This document shows positions 1-9,450 of a stretch of 64,000 nt of DNA, in pieces (position 1 is the stretch's first letter; every line of letters starts with the position of its first letter). This DNA comes from Chryseobacterium sp. FH1 (GTDB taxonomy: Bacteria; Bacteroidota; Bacteroidia; Flavobacteriales; Weeksellaceae). Made by a program: the position numbers and the translations under genes. The notes under the pieces were generated by a model that saw nothing but the letters and a program-made list of their open reading frames with translations, made no database searches and was not told the origin of the DNA. The stretch is from NCBI RefSeq assembly GCF_000735135.1, contig NZ_JPLZ01000006.1, positions 1,426,001 through 1,490,000 of the forward strand, in the 5' to 3' direction.

Positions 1-132
1 TAAAATCCGAAAAATAGAATTGAAAATTGCTTTAGAATAACGATGATAAAGCAGAGAATATCCCGAATTGTCTCCGGAACTGCACAATTCCAACAATTCT
101 TTGTCGCTGATATTTTCTGTTTTTGTCTTCAA
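1..132 (-). CDS. RNA polymerase ECF-type sigma factor, N-terminal fragment (runs off window)
   Basis: Only the first 44 codons are inside the window. Read from a TTG at 130-132 the frame gives a sequence with the segment DKELLELCSSGDNSGYSLLY, the usual opening of a sigma-70 region 2 in Bacteroidota ECF factors (acidic start, a GD pair, then an aromatic-rich helix ending HRYSKAIFN). No ATG lies in frame between this TTG and an upstream in-frame stop, so TTG is the likely start unless a base is wrong. The gene is convergent with nothing and lies downstream of, and in the same direction as, the GLPGLI gene. Function beyond sigma factor cannot be told from this piece. Confidence 0.6.
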   Translation of the reverse strand, partial: MKTKTENISDKELLELCSSGDNSGYSLLYHRYSKAIFNSIFRIL

Positions 133-213
133 AAAGTTATTCGTTTTTTTATGGTTCTATCTAAAAGACGCAAACCTGTTGCAAATGTTGCAGTTTTTTT
201 CTGATTTTTTTAA

Positions 214-1047
214 TTAATGTCCACAAGATTGAGTTTCGATAGGAATTTTAAAAATATCAATTTTTTCCTTTTCTACCTTATCGTACATTTCTTTAGCCTC
301 TTTGCTGTCTACGTTTTTACTTTGATAGACGTAAGTGAAAGTTGCGGTCGGCGAATTGAGATTGGCAAAAATCATCGATGGGTTTTCTTGATATCTCTTC
401 CAAAATACTTCCCATTGTTTTGGTGTAAAATTCACTTTCGCAGTGTAAGCATTTCGCCCTTCGATATTGGTATTTTCTTTTGTAAGTCCTTTGACTTCAA
501 AGATAAAATTCTCTTCAGAATCAGATATTTTAAGAATCAATCCGGGTAAACCAAAAAATTTATAAGGTCCGTCGCTGATTGGTATTTCGTTTGTAAACCA
601 AGCAATCCATTGTCTTCCGCCAAAATTGGTTTCAGCTTTTTGGACATTATAATTGAATAGCTTACTTTTTTCTTGCTGGATTTTCCAGCTTGGTTTGCAA
701 TTGTAAGTTGTTAAATACACTTTGTCGAAGAAATTTTCTTCAACGATTGTGTTTTGAGATTTTAAATCTTTGAAAATCAAAGATTGCAACTTCCATTGAA
801 CATTCGGACCTGGGAAACTTCTGCTTCCCTCATCCACAAGTTTGGTTTTTATTGAATCATATTTGAATTTTGCTAGGGATTCGAAATAAGAATTCTCATC
901 ATTTTTTAAAAGAACGGTTAATTCTGAATTATAATCCTTTGCGTGTTCTTCGGTTTTCCATTTGAAGTCGTAAATGATTTTATATGATTGTGAAAATACG
1001 GAAATGCAATAGATTAATGCAAATAAGCATAGTAATTTGGTCTTCAT
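214..1047 (-). CDS. GLPGLI family protein
   Basis: 277 residues with a clear N-terminal signal peptide (MKTKLLCLFALIYCISVFSQ). The defining motif of the family is present around residues 160-170 as GPYKFFGLPGLILKI, after a conserved region with YNVQKAETNFGGRQWIAWFT. These proteins are secreted or periplasmic, found mainly in Bacteroidota, and have no established biochemical role. The gene is transcribed toward the window start, downstream of purL but separated from it by a terminator-like hairpin, so it is probably its own unit. Assignment to the family is firm; function unknown. Confidence 0.9.
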   Translation of the reverse strand: MKTKLLCLFALIYCISVFSQSYKIIYDFKWKTEEHAKDYNSELTVLLKNDENSYFESLAKFKYDSIKTKLVDEGSRSFPGPNVQWKLQSLIFKDLKSQNTIVEENFFDKVYLTTYNCKPSWKIQQEKSKLFNYNVQKAETNFGGRQWIAWFTNEIPISDGPYKFFGLPGLILKISDSEENFIFEVKGLTKENTNIEGRNAYTAKVNFTPKQWEVFWKRYQENPSMIFANLNSPTATFTYVYQSKNVDSKEAKEMYDKVEKEKIDIFKIPIETQSCGH

Positions 1048-1112
1048 ACAATAGTTTTTGATGGTTTATTACTATTAAGATGCAGGATAATGAATAATGT
1101 TGCAATTTGTTC

Positions 1113-1149
1113 AAAAAAAATGACTGTCGAGATTGACAGTCATTTTTTT
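1113..1149. terminator. Bidirectional hairpin terminator between purL and the GLPGLI gene
   Basis: Perfect stem TGACTGTC (1121-1128) with GACAGTCA (1135-1142), flanked by eight A on the left and seven T on the right, so it can act in both directions. On the minus strand it sits just after the purL stop. Confidence 0.8.
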
Positions 1150-1178
1150 ATTTAAGTAATTGTATAAGATTTACGGTA

Positions 1179-4100
1179 TTATTTAAAATACTCAACGCCG
1201 TTTTTAAAGATGTTGTGATAATTCGCAGTCGGAATATTTTTCATCAAACCTTCTGCAAAGCGCTCAGGATGTCCCATACGACCGTAGATTTTTCCACACG
1301 GACTTGTGATTCCTTCTATTCCGAACAATGAGTTGTTTGGATTGAAAGGCATTCCGTGAGCGACGTTTCCATCCAAATCCAAATATTGAGTAGCAATCTG
1401 TCCGTTCTCAAACAACTTCTGAATTTCCGCTTCTGACGCCATAAAACGACCTTCACCGTGAGAAATTGGAATGGTGAAAACTTGGTCTTTCATTCCTTTC
1501 AGCCAAGGCGATTCGTCGTTTAGAACTTTCACATTCACCATCTGAGAAATGTGTCTTCTGATTGCGTTGTGAGCCAAAGTAGGAGAGTTCTCATCCAAAT
1601 CCTTGATTCTTCCGTAAGGCAACAATCCTGACTTTACCAAGGCCTGGAAACCGTTACAGATTCCGATAATCATCCCGTCTCTGTCGAGCAATTCGTGAAC
1701 GGCATTTCGCATCTTTTCATTTTTCAAAACATTCACGATAAACTTGGCAGAACCGTCTGGCTCATCACCCGCAGAGAAACCTCCGGAGAATGCTAAAATC
1801 TGTGACTGTTTAATTTCTTTCACCCACGCATCAATGCTTTCGTCAAGTAACTGATGATTGATATTAATCAAAGGCAAACTGCTAACAATTGCGCCTTCTT
1901 TTTGGAATGCATTCAGTGTATCGTATTCGCAATTTGTTCCCGGGAAAACTGGTGCGAAAACTCTCGGTTGAGCAATTCCGTGTTTTTTAATAATGATATT
2001 TCTTGGATTGAGTGAGTTTAATTTGTCCTCAATTTCAACCGTTATTTTTTCTTTTTCTACTGTTGAAAATAGGTTTTCAAATGTATTGGTATTTGCTGAT
2101 AATAATTTTTCAATCGCAAATTCACAATCATTGATTTTAAGAATACTGAAATCCGTAATTTCACCAATGAATTGAAGTTTTGCAGTGCTTAATTCTTCTT
2201 TGGATTCGATGATTAAGCTACCGACATTTTTCGTTAATAATAATTTTTCATCAACTGTAATCTCAGCACCCAATCGATTTCCGAAACTCATTTTAGCTAA
2301 AGCAACAGCAACGCCACCTTCTTTCACAGTCTTGACAGAAACGATTTTTCCAGCCTTGATATTTTCAAAAATCAATTCAAAAACTGTCTTCATATTTTCA
2401 TAGTTTGGAAGTCCGTTTTCCTGTGGAATATGGTTGAAGAAATATAGTTTATTTCCAGCTTGTTTAAATTCAGGAGAGATTACGTTTTTCTTTTCTCCAT
2501 TGGCACAAGCGAACGAAATCAACGTTGGCGGAACATTCAAATCCTGATAGGTTCCACTCATTGAATCTTTACCTCCAATGGCCGCTAAACCGAAGTTGAT
2601 TTGCGCGTCATAAGCTCCCAAAAGCGAAGCCAAAGGTTTGCCCCATTTCTCAGGGTTCTGACCCAATTTCTCAAAATATTCCTGGAAACTAAATCTGATG
2701 TTTTTATAATCGCAACCCATCGCAACGATTTTCGCAACGCTTTCAACGACTGCGTAAGAAGCTCCCAATAAAGAGTTTTGCTTTGAAATTTCAGCATCAA
2801 ATCCCCAACTTGCAAAGGAAACGGTTTCAATATCTTTTGCGCCCAAAATCGGTAAAGTCTGAGCGCTTCCTTCCATCAAAGTCTGCTGATATTTTCCACC
2901 CAAAGGCATCGCAACCGTGGTCGCACCAATTGATGAATCAAACATTTCCAACAAACCTTTTTGAGAGGCAACGTTTTTATCTGCAAGGATTTTCAAGAAA
3001 TTCTCTTCGTTGAAAACCGGAGTTTCTTCTTTCACTTCATTAAGATGCGTAATCTTAACTTCCTGACTTTTTGAACATCCGTTTGTATCCAAAAATTCTC
3101 TTGAAAGGTCTACAATTTTATCACCTTTCCAGAACATCTGCATTCTGCCTGAATCTGTCACCTTTGCAACTTCCACAGCCACAATGTTTTCTGCTTCACA
3201 GAATTTGATGAACTGTTTTTTATCTTTTGGCTCAACCACAACCGCCATTCTCTCCTGAGATTCAGAAATGGCAAGCTCAGTTCCGTTCAAACCTTCATAT
3301 TTTAAAGGTAAAACATCGAGATTAACCTCCAAAGAATCAGCGATTTCACCGATGGCTACAGAAACGCCACCCGCTCCGAAGTCATTTGATTTTTTTATCA
3401 ATCTCGTTACTTCAGGATTTCTGAACAATCTCTGGATTTTACGTTCCTCAACGGCATTTCCTTTCTGCACTTCAGAACTCATCGTGTGGATAGAAGTTTC
3501 GTCCTGTTCTTTTGAACTTCCGCTTGCTCCACCAACGCCGTCACGACCAGTCGCACCACCTAAAATAATGATAGAATCTCCAGCTTCCGGCTTTTCACGT
3601 CTTACCCAATCCACAGGAACGGCGCCAGCAACGAAACCAACTTCCATTCTCTTTGCTTTGTAACCTTCATCATAGATTTCAGAAACCATTGTAGTCGCCA
3701 AACCGATTTGGTTACCGTAAGAAGAATAGCCGTTCGCCGCTTGTTTTGTGATTGTTTTTTGAGGTAATTTTCCGGATAAAGTTTTGTCAACCGATTCCAA
3801 AACATCAGCTGCACCCGTCAATCTCATCGCTTGGAAAACGAAAGAACGTCCGGACAAAGGATCTCTGATTGCCCCACCTAAACACGTTGAAGCACCTCCA
3901 AAAGGTTCAATTTCTGTCGGGTGATTATGCGTTTCGTTTTTGAACAATAAATACCACGGTTCTTTTTTACCATCGTATTCAGCTTCGATCTGGATGGTAC
4001 AAGCGTTGATTTCGTCAGAAACCACCAAGTTCTCCAGCTGACCTGTTTTATGGAAATATCTTCCGCAAACCGTTGCCAAATCCATTAAAGAGATTGGTTT

Positions 4101-4868
4101 CAATTCGCGTCCTAGGAATCTTCTTTTTTCGATATAATCATTGAAAATGGTTTCCAATGTATGTTTAAACTGTCCTTCAAATTCAATGTTTGACAGCTCT
4201 GTTTCGAATGTTGTGTGACGGCAATGGTCACTCCAATAGGTGTCTAAAACTTTAAGTTCAGTTTCTGTTGGATTTCTCTGTTCCGATTTAAAATACACCT
4301 GAATGAATTTTAAATCATCTAGTCCTAATGCAAAACCGTGAGTTTTAAAGAATTCTTCCAGCTGAGCATCATCGAAGTTGATGAAATTTTCGTGAACCAA
4401 AACCTTTGAAGGAGCTTCCTCCGAAGGAATATTTAAAATGGTTAGATCTTTTTCCTGAGATTCAACTTTATTGATCAAAAGGTCTTTGATTTTTGTCAAA
4501 TCGGATTCAGAAGTTCCTTCGAACTCGATTAACTTTCCGCTTCTTACTTTGGATTTTTCATTTCCAGTCAACAAGGCAATACACTGCTGCGCAGAATCTG
4601 CACGCTGATCGTATTGTCCAGGCAAAAATTCTAGTGCGAAATATACTCCTTCTGCAGGATTTTCTTCGACTAAAATATCGGTAACCGGGTCTACGAAAGT
4701 ACTGTTGACCACTTTTTCGAATTCACCGTCATTTAATCCAAAAATATCGTAAACGTTGTACACTTTTACGCTTTGGATCGACGGAACCACCGCTTTTACT
4801 TCATCAAAAATTTTTGGACTTTCTACATCGAAAATTCCTCTTTTTTCTACGAAAATTCTTTTATTCAT
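1179..4868 (-). CDS. purL: Phosphoribosylformylglycinamidine synthase (FGAM synthase, large single-chain form)
   Basis: Converts FGAR, glutamine and ATP to FGAM in de novo purine synthesis (cytosol). At 1229 residues it is the long form fusing PurS-like, two AIR synthase-type halves and a C-terminal class I glutamine amidotransferase. Visible landmarks are SDHCRHTTFETELSN in the N-terminal linker, FKNETHNHPTEIEPFGGAST at the ATP site, GGATGRDGVGGASGSS, and in the amidotransferase FPGTNCEYD, FSGGFSAGDEPDG, the nucleophile Cys in GICNGFQALVKSG (about residue 1072) and the His-Glu of SHGEGRF. It follows purB on the same strand with an 87-base gap, so the two purine genes are probably co-transcribed. 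Length fits the family. Confidence 0.98.
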   Translation of the reverse strand: MNKRIFVEKRGIFDVESPKIFDEVKAVVPSIQSVKVYNVYDIFGLNDGEFEKVVNSTFVDPVTDILVEENPAEGVYFALEFLPGQYDQRADSAQQCIALLTGNEKSKVRSGKLIEFEGTSESDLTKIKDLLINKVESQEKDLTILNIPSEEAPSKVLVHENFINFDDAQLEEFFKTHGFALGLDDLKFIQVYFKSEQRNPTETELKVLDTYWSDHCRHTTFETELSNIEFEGQFKHTLETIFNDYIEKRRFLGRELKPISLMDLATVCGRYFHKTGQLENLVVSDEINACTIQIEAEYDGKKEPWYLLFKNETHNHPTEIEPFGGASTCLGGAIRDPLSGRSFVFQAMRLTGAADVLESVDKTLSGKLPQKTITKQAANGYSSYGNQIGLATTMVSEIYDEGYKAKRMEVGFVAGAVPVDWVRREKPEAGDSIIILGGATGRDGVGGASGSSKEQDETSIHTMSSEVQKGNAVEERKIQRLFRNPEVTRLIKKSNDFGAGGVSVAIGEIADSLEVNLDVLPLKYEGLNGTELAISESQERMAVVVEPKDKKQFIKFCEAENIVAVEVAKVTDSGRMQMFWKGDKIVDLSREFLDTNGCSKSQEVKITHLNEVKEETPVFNEENFLKILADKNVASQKGLLEMFDSSIGATTVAMPLGGKYQQTLMEGSAQTLPILGAKDIETVSFASWGFDAEISKQNSLLGASYAVVESVAKIVAMGCDYKNIRFSFQEYFEKLGQNPEKWGKPLASLLGAYDAQINFGLAAIGGKDSMSGTYQDLNVPPTLISFACANGEKKNVISPEFKQAGNKLYFFNHIPQENGLPNYENMKTVFELIFENIKAGKIVSVKTVKEGGVAVALAKMSFGNRLGAEITVDEKLLLTKNVGSLIIESKEELSTAKLQFIGEITDFSILKINDCEFAIEKLLSANTNTFENLFSTVEKEKITVEIEDKLNSLNPRNIIIKKHGIAQPRVFAPVFPGTNCEYDTLNAFQKEGAIVSSLPLININHQLLDESIDAWVKEIKQSQILAFSGGFSAGDEPDGSAKFIVNVLKNEKMRNAVHELLDRDGMIIGICNGFQALVKSGLLPYGRIKDLDENSPTLAHNAIRRHISQMVNVKVLNDESPWLKGMKDQVFTIPISHGEGRFMASEAEIQKLFENGQIATQYLDLDGNVAHGMPFNPNNSLFGIEGITSPCGKIYGRMGHPERFAEGLMKNIPTANYHNIFKNGVEYFK

Positions 4869-4955
4869 TTTTATAGATATGAGATTTTAGCTTTCATTCT
4901 AAAATCATTTATTAGATTTATTTTATAAAAATAATTGCAGCCGAAGCTGCACAGA

Positions 4956-6383
4956 TTATACTTTTAGGTCAGATTCCAAACCAATCAATTCGCTGTTCGC
5001 ATCCAAAATCGGCTGAACTTCATTGCTGATAAATTCCTCCGTTTGAATTGGGGCAAAACCGATGAAGTTTTTCGGGTCAAGAACTTCTTTTAATTTTGAT
5101 TTATCTAATTTTAAGGTTTCATCATTCAAAATCCTCTCAATCAAATCGTTTTCTTTACCTTCTTCTTTCACTTTTTTCGAAGCTTCCATAGAATGAAGTC
5201 TTATTACTTCGTGGATTTCCTGACGGTCGCCACCAGCTTTTACCTCCTCCATAATGATGTATTCTGTCGCCATAAAGGGAAGTTCCTCTTCGATGTGTTT
5301 GTTGATTCTGTTTGGATAAACCACGATTCCATTCATAATGTTGTTCCAGATCAACAAGATTGCGTCAACCGCCAAGAACGCTTGTGGAATTGTCAATCTT
5401 TTGTTCGCAGAATCGTCCAAAGTTCTTTCAAACCATTGGGTTGAAGCCACCATTGCAGAACTTGTTGTCAAAGACATCACGTATTTTGCCAATGCTCCGA
5501 TTCTTTCGCTTCTCATCGGGTTACGTTTGTACGCCATTGCAGAGGAACCAATCTGGTTTTTCTCGAAAGGTTCTTCAACTTCTTTCAGGTTTTGAAGAAG
5601 ACGTAAATCGTTGGTAAATTTATGTGCAGACTGAGCGATATTTCCTAATAAAGCAACCACTTTAGCATCGATTTTTCTGTCATAAGTCTGTCCGGAAACG
5701 CCGAAAACTTTTTCGAAACCGAATCGTTTTGACAATTCTTTGTCAAGATGTTTTACTTTAGAATAATCGCCATTGAAAAGTTCAAGGAAACTTGCAGCCG
5801 TTCCAGTTGTTCCTTTGACACCTCTGAATCTTAGGGTTTCTAAAAAGAAATCAAGTTCCTCGATGTCAAGAACCAAGCTCTGTAACCAAAGTGTTGCTCT
5901 TTTTCCAACAGTTGTCAATTGAGCTGGTTGGAAGTGAGTAAATCCAAGAGTTGGAAGATCTTTATATTGAATAGAGAAGTCAGCGAGATTTTTCATCACA
6001 TTGACCAACTTTTTCTTTAAAATCAAAAGTCCGTCACGGATTTGAATTAAGTCAGTATTGTCTCCTACAAAAGCCGAAGTCGCTCCCAAATGGATAATTC
6101 CTTTTGCAGAAGGCGCAACGTCACCATAAGTATGAACGTGAGCCATCACATCGTGGCGGAATTTTTTTTCATATTCTGCCGCTTTGTCATAATCGATGTT
6201 TTCTGCGTTGGCTTTCAGTTCAGCGATCTGCTCGTCCGTAATTTCAAGGCCAAGGTCTTTTTCGATTTCAGCGAGAGCGATCCAAAGTTTTCTCCAAGTG
6301 CGAAACTTGTTGTTATGCGAAAAATTAAATAGCATTTCTTCACTGGAATAGCGCTCTTCCAATGGGTTTTTGTAGGAATTCAT
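4956..6383 (-). CDS. purB: Adenylosuccinate lyase
   Basis: 475 residues. Cleaves SAICAR to AICAR and adenylosuccinate to AMP, releasing fumarate. The fumarase/aspartase superfamily signature is present as GSSAMAYKRNPMRSERIGAL (the usual Pro after SSAM is Ala here), with the catalytic-region motifs HLGATSAFVGDNTDL and TLGFTHFQPAQLTTVGKRA. The gene lies directly upstream of purL and in the same orientation, forming a two-gene purine cluster. Start ATG at 6383 gives MNSYKNPLEERYSSEEM, typical for this subgroup. Confidence 0.97.
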   Translation of the reverse strand: MNSYKNPLEERYSSEEMLFNFSHNNKFRTWRKLWIALAEIEKDLGLEITDEQIAELKANAENIDYDKAAEYEKKFRHDVMAHVHTYGDVAPSAKGIIHLGATSAFVGDNTDLIQIRDGLLILKKKLVNVMKNLADFSIQYKDLPTLGFTHFQPAQLTTVGKRATLWLQSLVLDIEELDFFLETLRFRGVKGTTGTAASFLELFNGDYSKVKHLDKELSKRFGFEKVFGVSGQTYDRKIDAKVVALLGNIAQSAHKFTNDLRLLQNLKEVEEPFEKNQIGSSAMAYKRNPMRSERIGALAKYVMSLTTSSAMVASTQWFERTLDDSANKRLTIPQAFLAVDAILLIWNNIMNGIVVYPNRINKHIEEELPFMATEYIIMEEVKAGGDRQEIHEVIRLHSMEASKKVKEEGKENDLIERILNDETLKLDKSKLKEVLDPKNFIGFAPIQTEEFISNEVQPILDANSELIGLESDLKV

Positions 6384-6537
6384 TTCTTTCTTTTTACTTT
6401 TTTAGATGACACAAAATTAAGAAAATTAACCGATTGAATAAAATGAAATTAAATATAGAAACCGATTTAACCAAAAGATAATTTTTGAATCAAATAATCG
6501 GCGGGATATTTGTTAAACAAAATTAAATCTAATAGAA

Positions 6538-6921
6538 ATGGCTTCTCATAATACGTCCGAAATCAAAGTAAGTGTAACCACTGAATATGATAATTTCAAC
6601 AGTTATCCTTCGGAAAATAGATTTGTTTTTCGATATAATATTGAAATCGACAATCTTGGCGATTTCCCTGTAAAACTACTTTCCAGAAAATGGATGATTT
6701 ACGATTTGGGATTTGGATTTACGGAAGTGGAAGGTGCAGGTGTAATTGGTCTGACTCCAGTATTACAAGGTGGCGAAAAATTCAGTTATTTTTCTAATGT
6801 GATCTTGAAATCTGGTGTTGGGAATATGGAAGGCTATTACATTTTCGAAAATGCAGAAGGCGAAACTTTTAATGTGAAGATTCCGAAATTCCATTTGTTG
6901 ACAGAGGTTTTGAGTAATTAA
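6538..6921 (+). CDS. apaG: ApaG domain protein
   Basis: 127 residues forming a single ApaG immunoglobulin-like beta-sandwich. The conserved core is seen as FRYNIEIDN, LLSRKWMIYD, VEGAGVIGLTPVL, GEKFSYFSNVILKSGVGNMEG and YY. In Proteobacteria apaG is linked to Co2+/Mg2+ resistance, but the molecular role is unsettled; eukaryotic homologues are binding domains. It is divergent from purB and convergent with the exonuclease gene, and stands alone. Confidence 0.93.
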   Translation: MASHNTSEIKVSVTTEYDNFNSYPSENRFVFRYNIEIDNLGDFPVKLLSRKWMIYDLGFGFTEVEGAGVIGLTPVLQGGEKFSYFSNVILKSGVGNMEGYYIFENAEGETFNVKIPKFHLLTEVLSN

Positions 6922-6947
6922 TTAAATTAGAAAAGTTAAAATTAATT

Positions 6948-7502
6948 TTACAGAAACTTGATCTTCTTGTTAAACACTTGGTTAATTTCATCATTTCTCG
7001 AAATCATCAACCTTTCGAAACTTAAAAGTGAAATCTTAGCACAAACTTCCGCATCAGCGTCTGCCCTGTGGTGATTGAAGTTGATCTGATGCTGTTCTGC
7101 CAAGCTTTTCAGTCCATAACTTTTCAAATCTTTCCAAGCTTTTTTTGCAACGCCAATGCTGCACAGATAATTAATCTTTGGCGTAAAAAATCCATAATGA
7201 TCCAGACAACCACGCAAAACATTGGCATCGAATGAGGCGTTGTGAGCAATCATTAGATTTCCGTACATCAGATTTTCTATTTCATACCAAATATCACCAA
7301 AAGTAGGAGCGTGCCTCACATCTTCCGGGTTGATGCCGTGAACCGCGACATTGTGATAATTGAAATATGGATAAGAAGGCGGTTTGATGAGCCAAGATTT
7401 GGTTTCTTTGATCACGCCATCTTCCACGATGCAAATTCCCAGCTCGCAAGCTGAGTTTTTTTCGTGAGTAGCGGTTTCGAAATCTAAGGCAATGAAGTTC
7501 AT
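6948..7502 (-). CDS. 3'-5' exonuclease, DnaQ-like (DEDDh)
   Basis: 184 residues of the DNA polymerase III epsilon/RNase T superfamily. The three exonuclease motifs are complete: ExoI ALDFETA near residue 5 (Asp and Glu metal ligands), ExoII HNASFDANVL around residue 90, ExoIII HHRADADAEV around residue 145 (DEDDh type, with the catalytic His). It lacks polymerase or BRCT domains, so it is a stand-alone exonuclease rather than the replicative subunit for certain. It lies 7 bases downstream of the glycosyltransferase gene, in a three-gene minus-strand cluster. Confidence 0.92.
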   Translation of the reverse strand: MNFIALDFETATHEKNSACELGICIVEDGVIKETKSWLIKPPSYPYFNYHNVAVHGINPEDVRHAPTFGDIWYEIENLMYGNLMIAHNASFDANVLRGCLDHYGFFTPKINYLCSIGVAKKAWKDLKSYGLKSLAEQHQINFNHHRADADAEVCAKISLLSFERLMISRNDEINQVFNKKIKFL

Positions 7503-7509
7503 TCTTTAA

Positions 7510-8484
7510 TTATTTTTTTGGTCCTAAAAAATGTTTGAACATCAGCCATTTTGTTTGATAATAAGGATCGATCTGATGTTTCTGTCTCAATTGAATTGAC
7601 TTTGGAAGTTGGATGTAAAAATAAACGTGCGCTTTGAGGACTGCCAAAAGAAATCGCCATCCATTTTTGTAAGCCAAGTAAAACGCCGCGTAACCATCAA
7701 GATGAAGTCTGAAAAACAAGGTGAAGAATGCTTTCGAAGCTGGAAGATTCTTCAACATCATTGACAGATTATTCCTGAAATTGAGATAGGTTTTCTCTGG
7801 ATTTTCCTTTTTCAACGTGCCACCACCAACGTGATAAACTTTGGATTTTCCGGTGTAATAAATCTTCTTACCTTCATTTTTAAGTCTCCAGCAAAGATCG
7901 ATTTCTTCTTGATGTGCAAAGAATCTTTCATCAAAACCATTCATTTTCCAAAAATCCTCGGAACGGATAAATAAGGAACAGCCAGATGCCCAAAAGATTT
8001 CGGTCTCGTCGTCATATTGTCCGTTATCAAATTCTATATTTTCAAAAACTCTTCCTCGGCAATACGGATAACCGAGATTGTCTATCAATCCGCCACCAGC
8101 ACCAGCAAATTCGAATTTGTCTTTCTGATTGTAATCCAGAATCTTCGGTTGGATCGCTGCGATATTTTGATCTTGCGAGAATAATCTTAAAATTGGAGCA
8201 ATCCAATTCTCGGTCACTTCCACATCGGAATTCAGTAAACAATAGATGTCTGCTTTAATGGATTTCAGTCCTTGGTTATAACCCATTGCAAAACCAGAGT
8301 TGCTCTCGTTTTGAATGATTTTGACTGATGGGAAATTTGATTTTAAAAATGGAATAGAGTCGTCGGTCGAAGCATTGTCGATCACATAAATCTCGGCTTC
8401 TTTGGAATGTAGAATGACAGATGGGAGGAACTTTTCCAGCCATTTTTTTCCGTTCCAATTTAGGATTGCAATTGCGAGAGTCAT
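7510..8484 (-). CDS. Glycosyltransferase family 2
   Basis: 324 residues with a GT-A fold. Motifs: AIAILNWNGKKWL at the start, VIDNASTDDS for nucleotide binding, NSDVEV as the DXD-like metal site, and EEIDLCWRLKNEG for the acceptor/catalytic region. This subgroup resembles rhamnosyl- and other sugar transferases building surface polysaccharide or glycolipid. Its start codon directly abuts the stop of the acyltransferase gene (no intergenic base), so the pair is very likely co-transcribed and translationally coupled. Sugar donor and acceptor cannot be told. Confidence 0.92.
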   Translation of the reverse strand: MTLAIAILNWNGKKWLEKFLPSVILHSKEAEIYVIDNASTDDSIPFLKSNFPSVKIIQNESNSGFAMGYNQGLKSIKADIYCLLNSDVEVTENWIAPILRLFSQDQNIAAIQPKILDYNQKDKFEFAGAGGGLIDNLGYPYCRGRVFENIEFDNGQYDDETEIFWASGCSLFIRSEDFWKMNGFDERFFAHQEEIDLCWRLKNEGKKIYYTGKSKVYHVGGGTLKKENPEKTYLNFRNNLSMMLKNLPASKAFFTLFFRLHLDGYAAFYLAYKNGWRFLLAVLKAHVYFYIQLPKSIQLRQKHQIDPYYQTKWLMFKHFLGPKK

Positions 8485-9363
8485 CTATTCTTCGTAGGTT
8501 TTGATTGCGTCTTGGTACTTCCATCTTCTGTGTGACCAAAGCCAATTATCTGGTCTTTTGTTGATGGTATTTTCCAATAGTTTATGGAATTTTTTCACTA
8601 CCTCGTGCTCCACAAACTTCTCTCCATCGGGATAGATCCTGTGGTAGTTCACTTGATAGTAACCACGTTTCACTTTCTTCATCTCACAATAGATAAAAGC
8701 CATATCCATTCTGGTGGACAATTTATCATAGCCAATGAAAGCCGGTGTTTTCTGATTCAAAAACTTAAGTCCATAGTTGACATTGGAAACGTGAGGCGTT
8801 TGGTCTGCTACGAACATATAAATAGAATTTCCGTCATTAGGATTCCGGAAAATATGTTTAATGACATCATTAGCTTCCAGAGACTGGTTGTTGAATCTGT
8901 TTCTAATGGTTTTTATTTTTTGTTCCCAAAATTTGTTACTCATTCTTCTGTAAACAGGATGTGAGTTTTCCTGAGGAACAATTGTTTTCAAAGCGTTGAA
9001 CCATTCCCAATTGAAAACGTGACCAGACAGAAGAATCACGTTTTTCCCTTCGGCTTTCGCTTCGTGGAAAAGGTCTTGGTTCAAGTGTTGCATTCTCACT
9101 CTGGATTCTACATTGCTGATGGTAAAAGCTTTTAGCATCTCTGCAAGATAATCGCAGAAGTTTGCAAAAAACTTTTTGGAGATCTTATTGATTTCCTCGT
9201 CTGACTTTTCAGGAAAAGAGTTTTTAAGATTTCCTAAAACTTCTTTTTTTCTATAGCCAACAATATAATAAGTAATGAAAAACAAAATATCTGAAAATAT
9301 GTATAATATCTTCAGTGGTAATTTTGAAACTAATAATAATATATTGAATAGAAATTGATTCAA
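8485..9363 (-). CDS. Lysophospholipid acyltransferase, LpxL/HtrB (lipid A biosynthesis) family
   Basis: 292 residues with a membrane-anchoring N-terminus and the HX4E active-site motif in LSGHVFNWEWFNAL (about residues 116-121). A second block, IYMFVADQTPHVSN, matches the substrate region of late lipid A acyltransferases, and the C-terminus ends in the usual WLWSHRRWKY. It should add a secondary acyl chain to lipid A at the inner membrane. Upstream gene in the cluster with the glycosyltransferase and exonuclease. Confidence 0.93.
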   Translation of the reverse strand: MNQFLFNILLLVSKLPLKILYIFSDILFFITYYIVGYRKKEVLGNLKNSFPEKSDEEINKISKKFFANFCDYLAEMLKAFTISNVESRVRMQHLNQDLFHEAKAEGKNVILLSGHVFNWEWFNALKTIVPQENSHPVYRRMSNKFWEQKIKTIRNRFNNQSLEANDVIKHIFRNPNDGNSIYMFVADQTPHVSNVNYGLKFLNQKTPAFIGYDKLSTRMDMAFIYCEMKKVKRGYYQVNYHRIYPDGEKFVEHEVVKKFHKLLENTINKRPDNWLWSHRRWKYQDAIKTYEE

Positions 9364-9450
9364 ACTATGTGTTTATTGGCAAATATACTGAAAAATGGCT
9401 GGATAATTGCTTAAATTTGGGGTAGTAAAAATCAATATTTAAATAAAATA

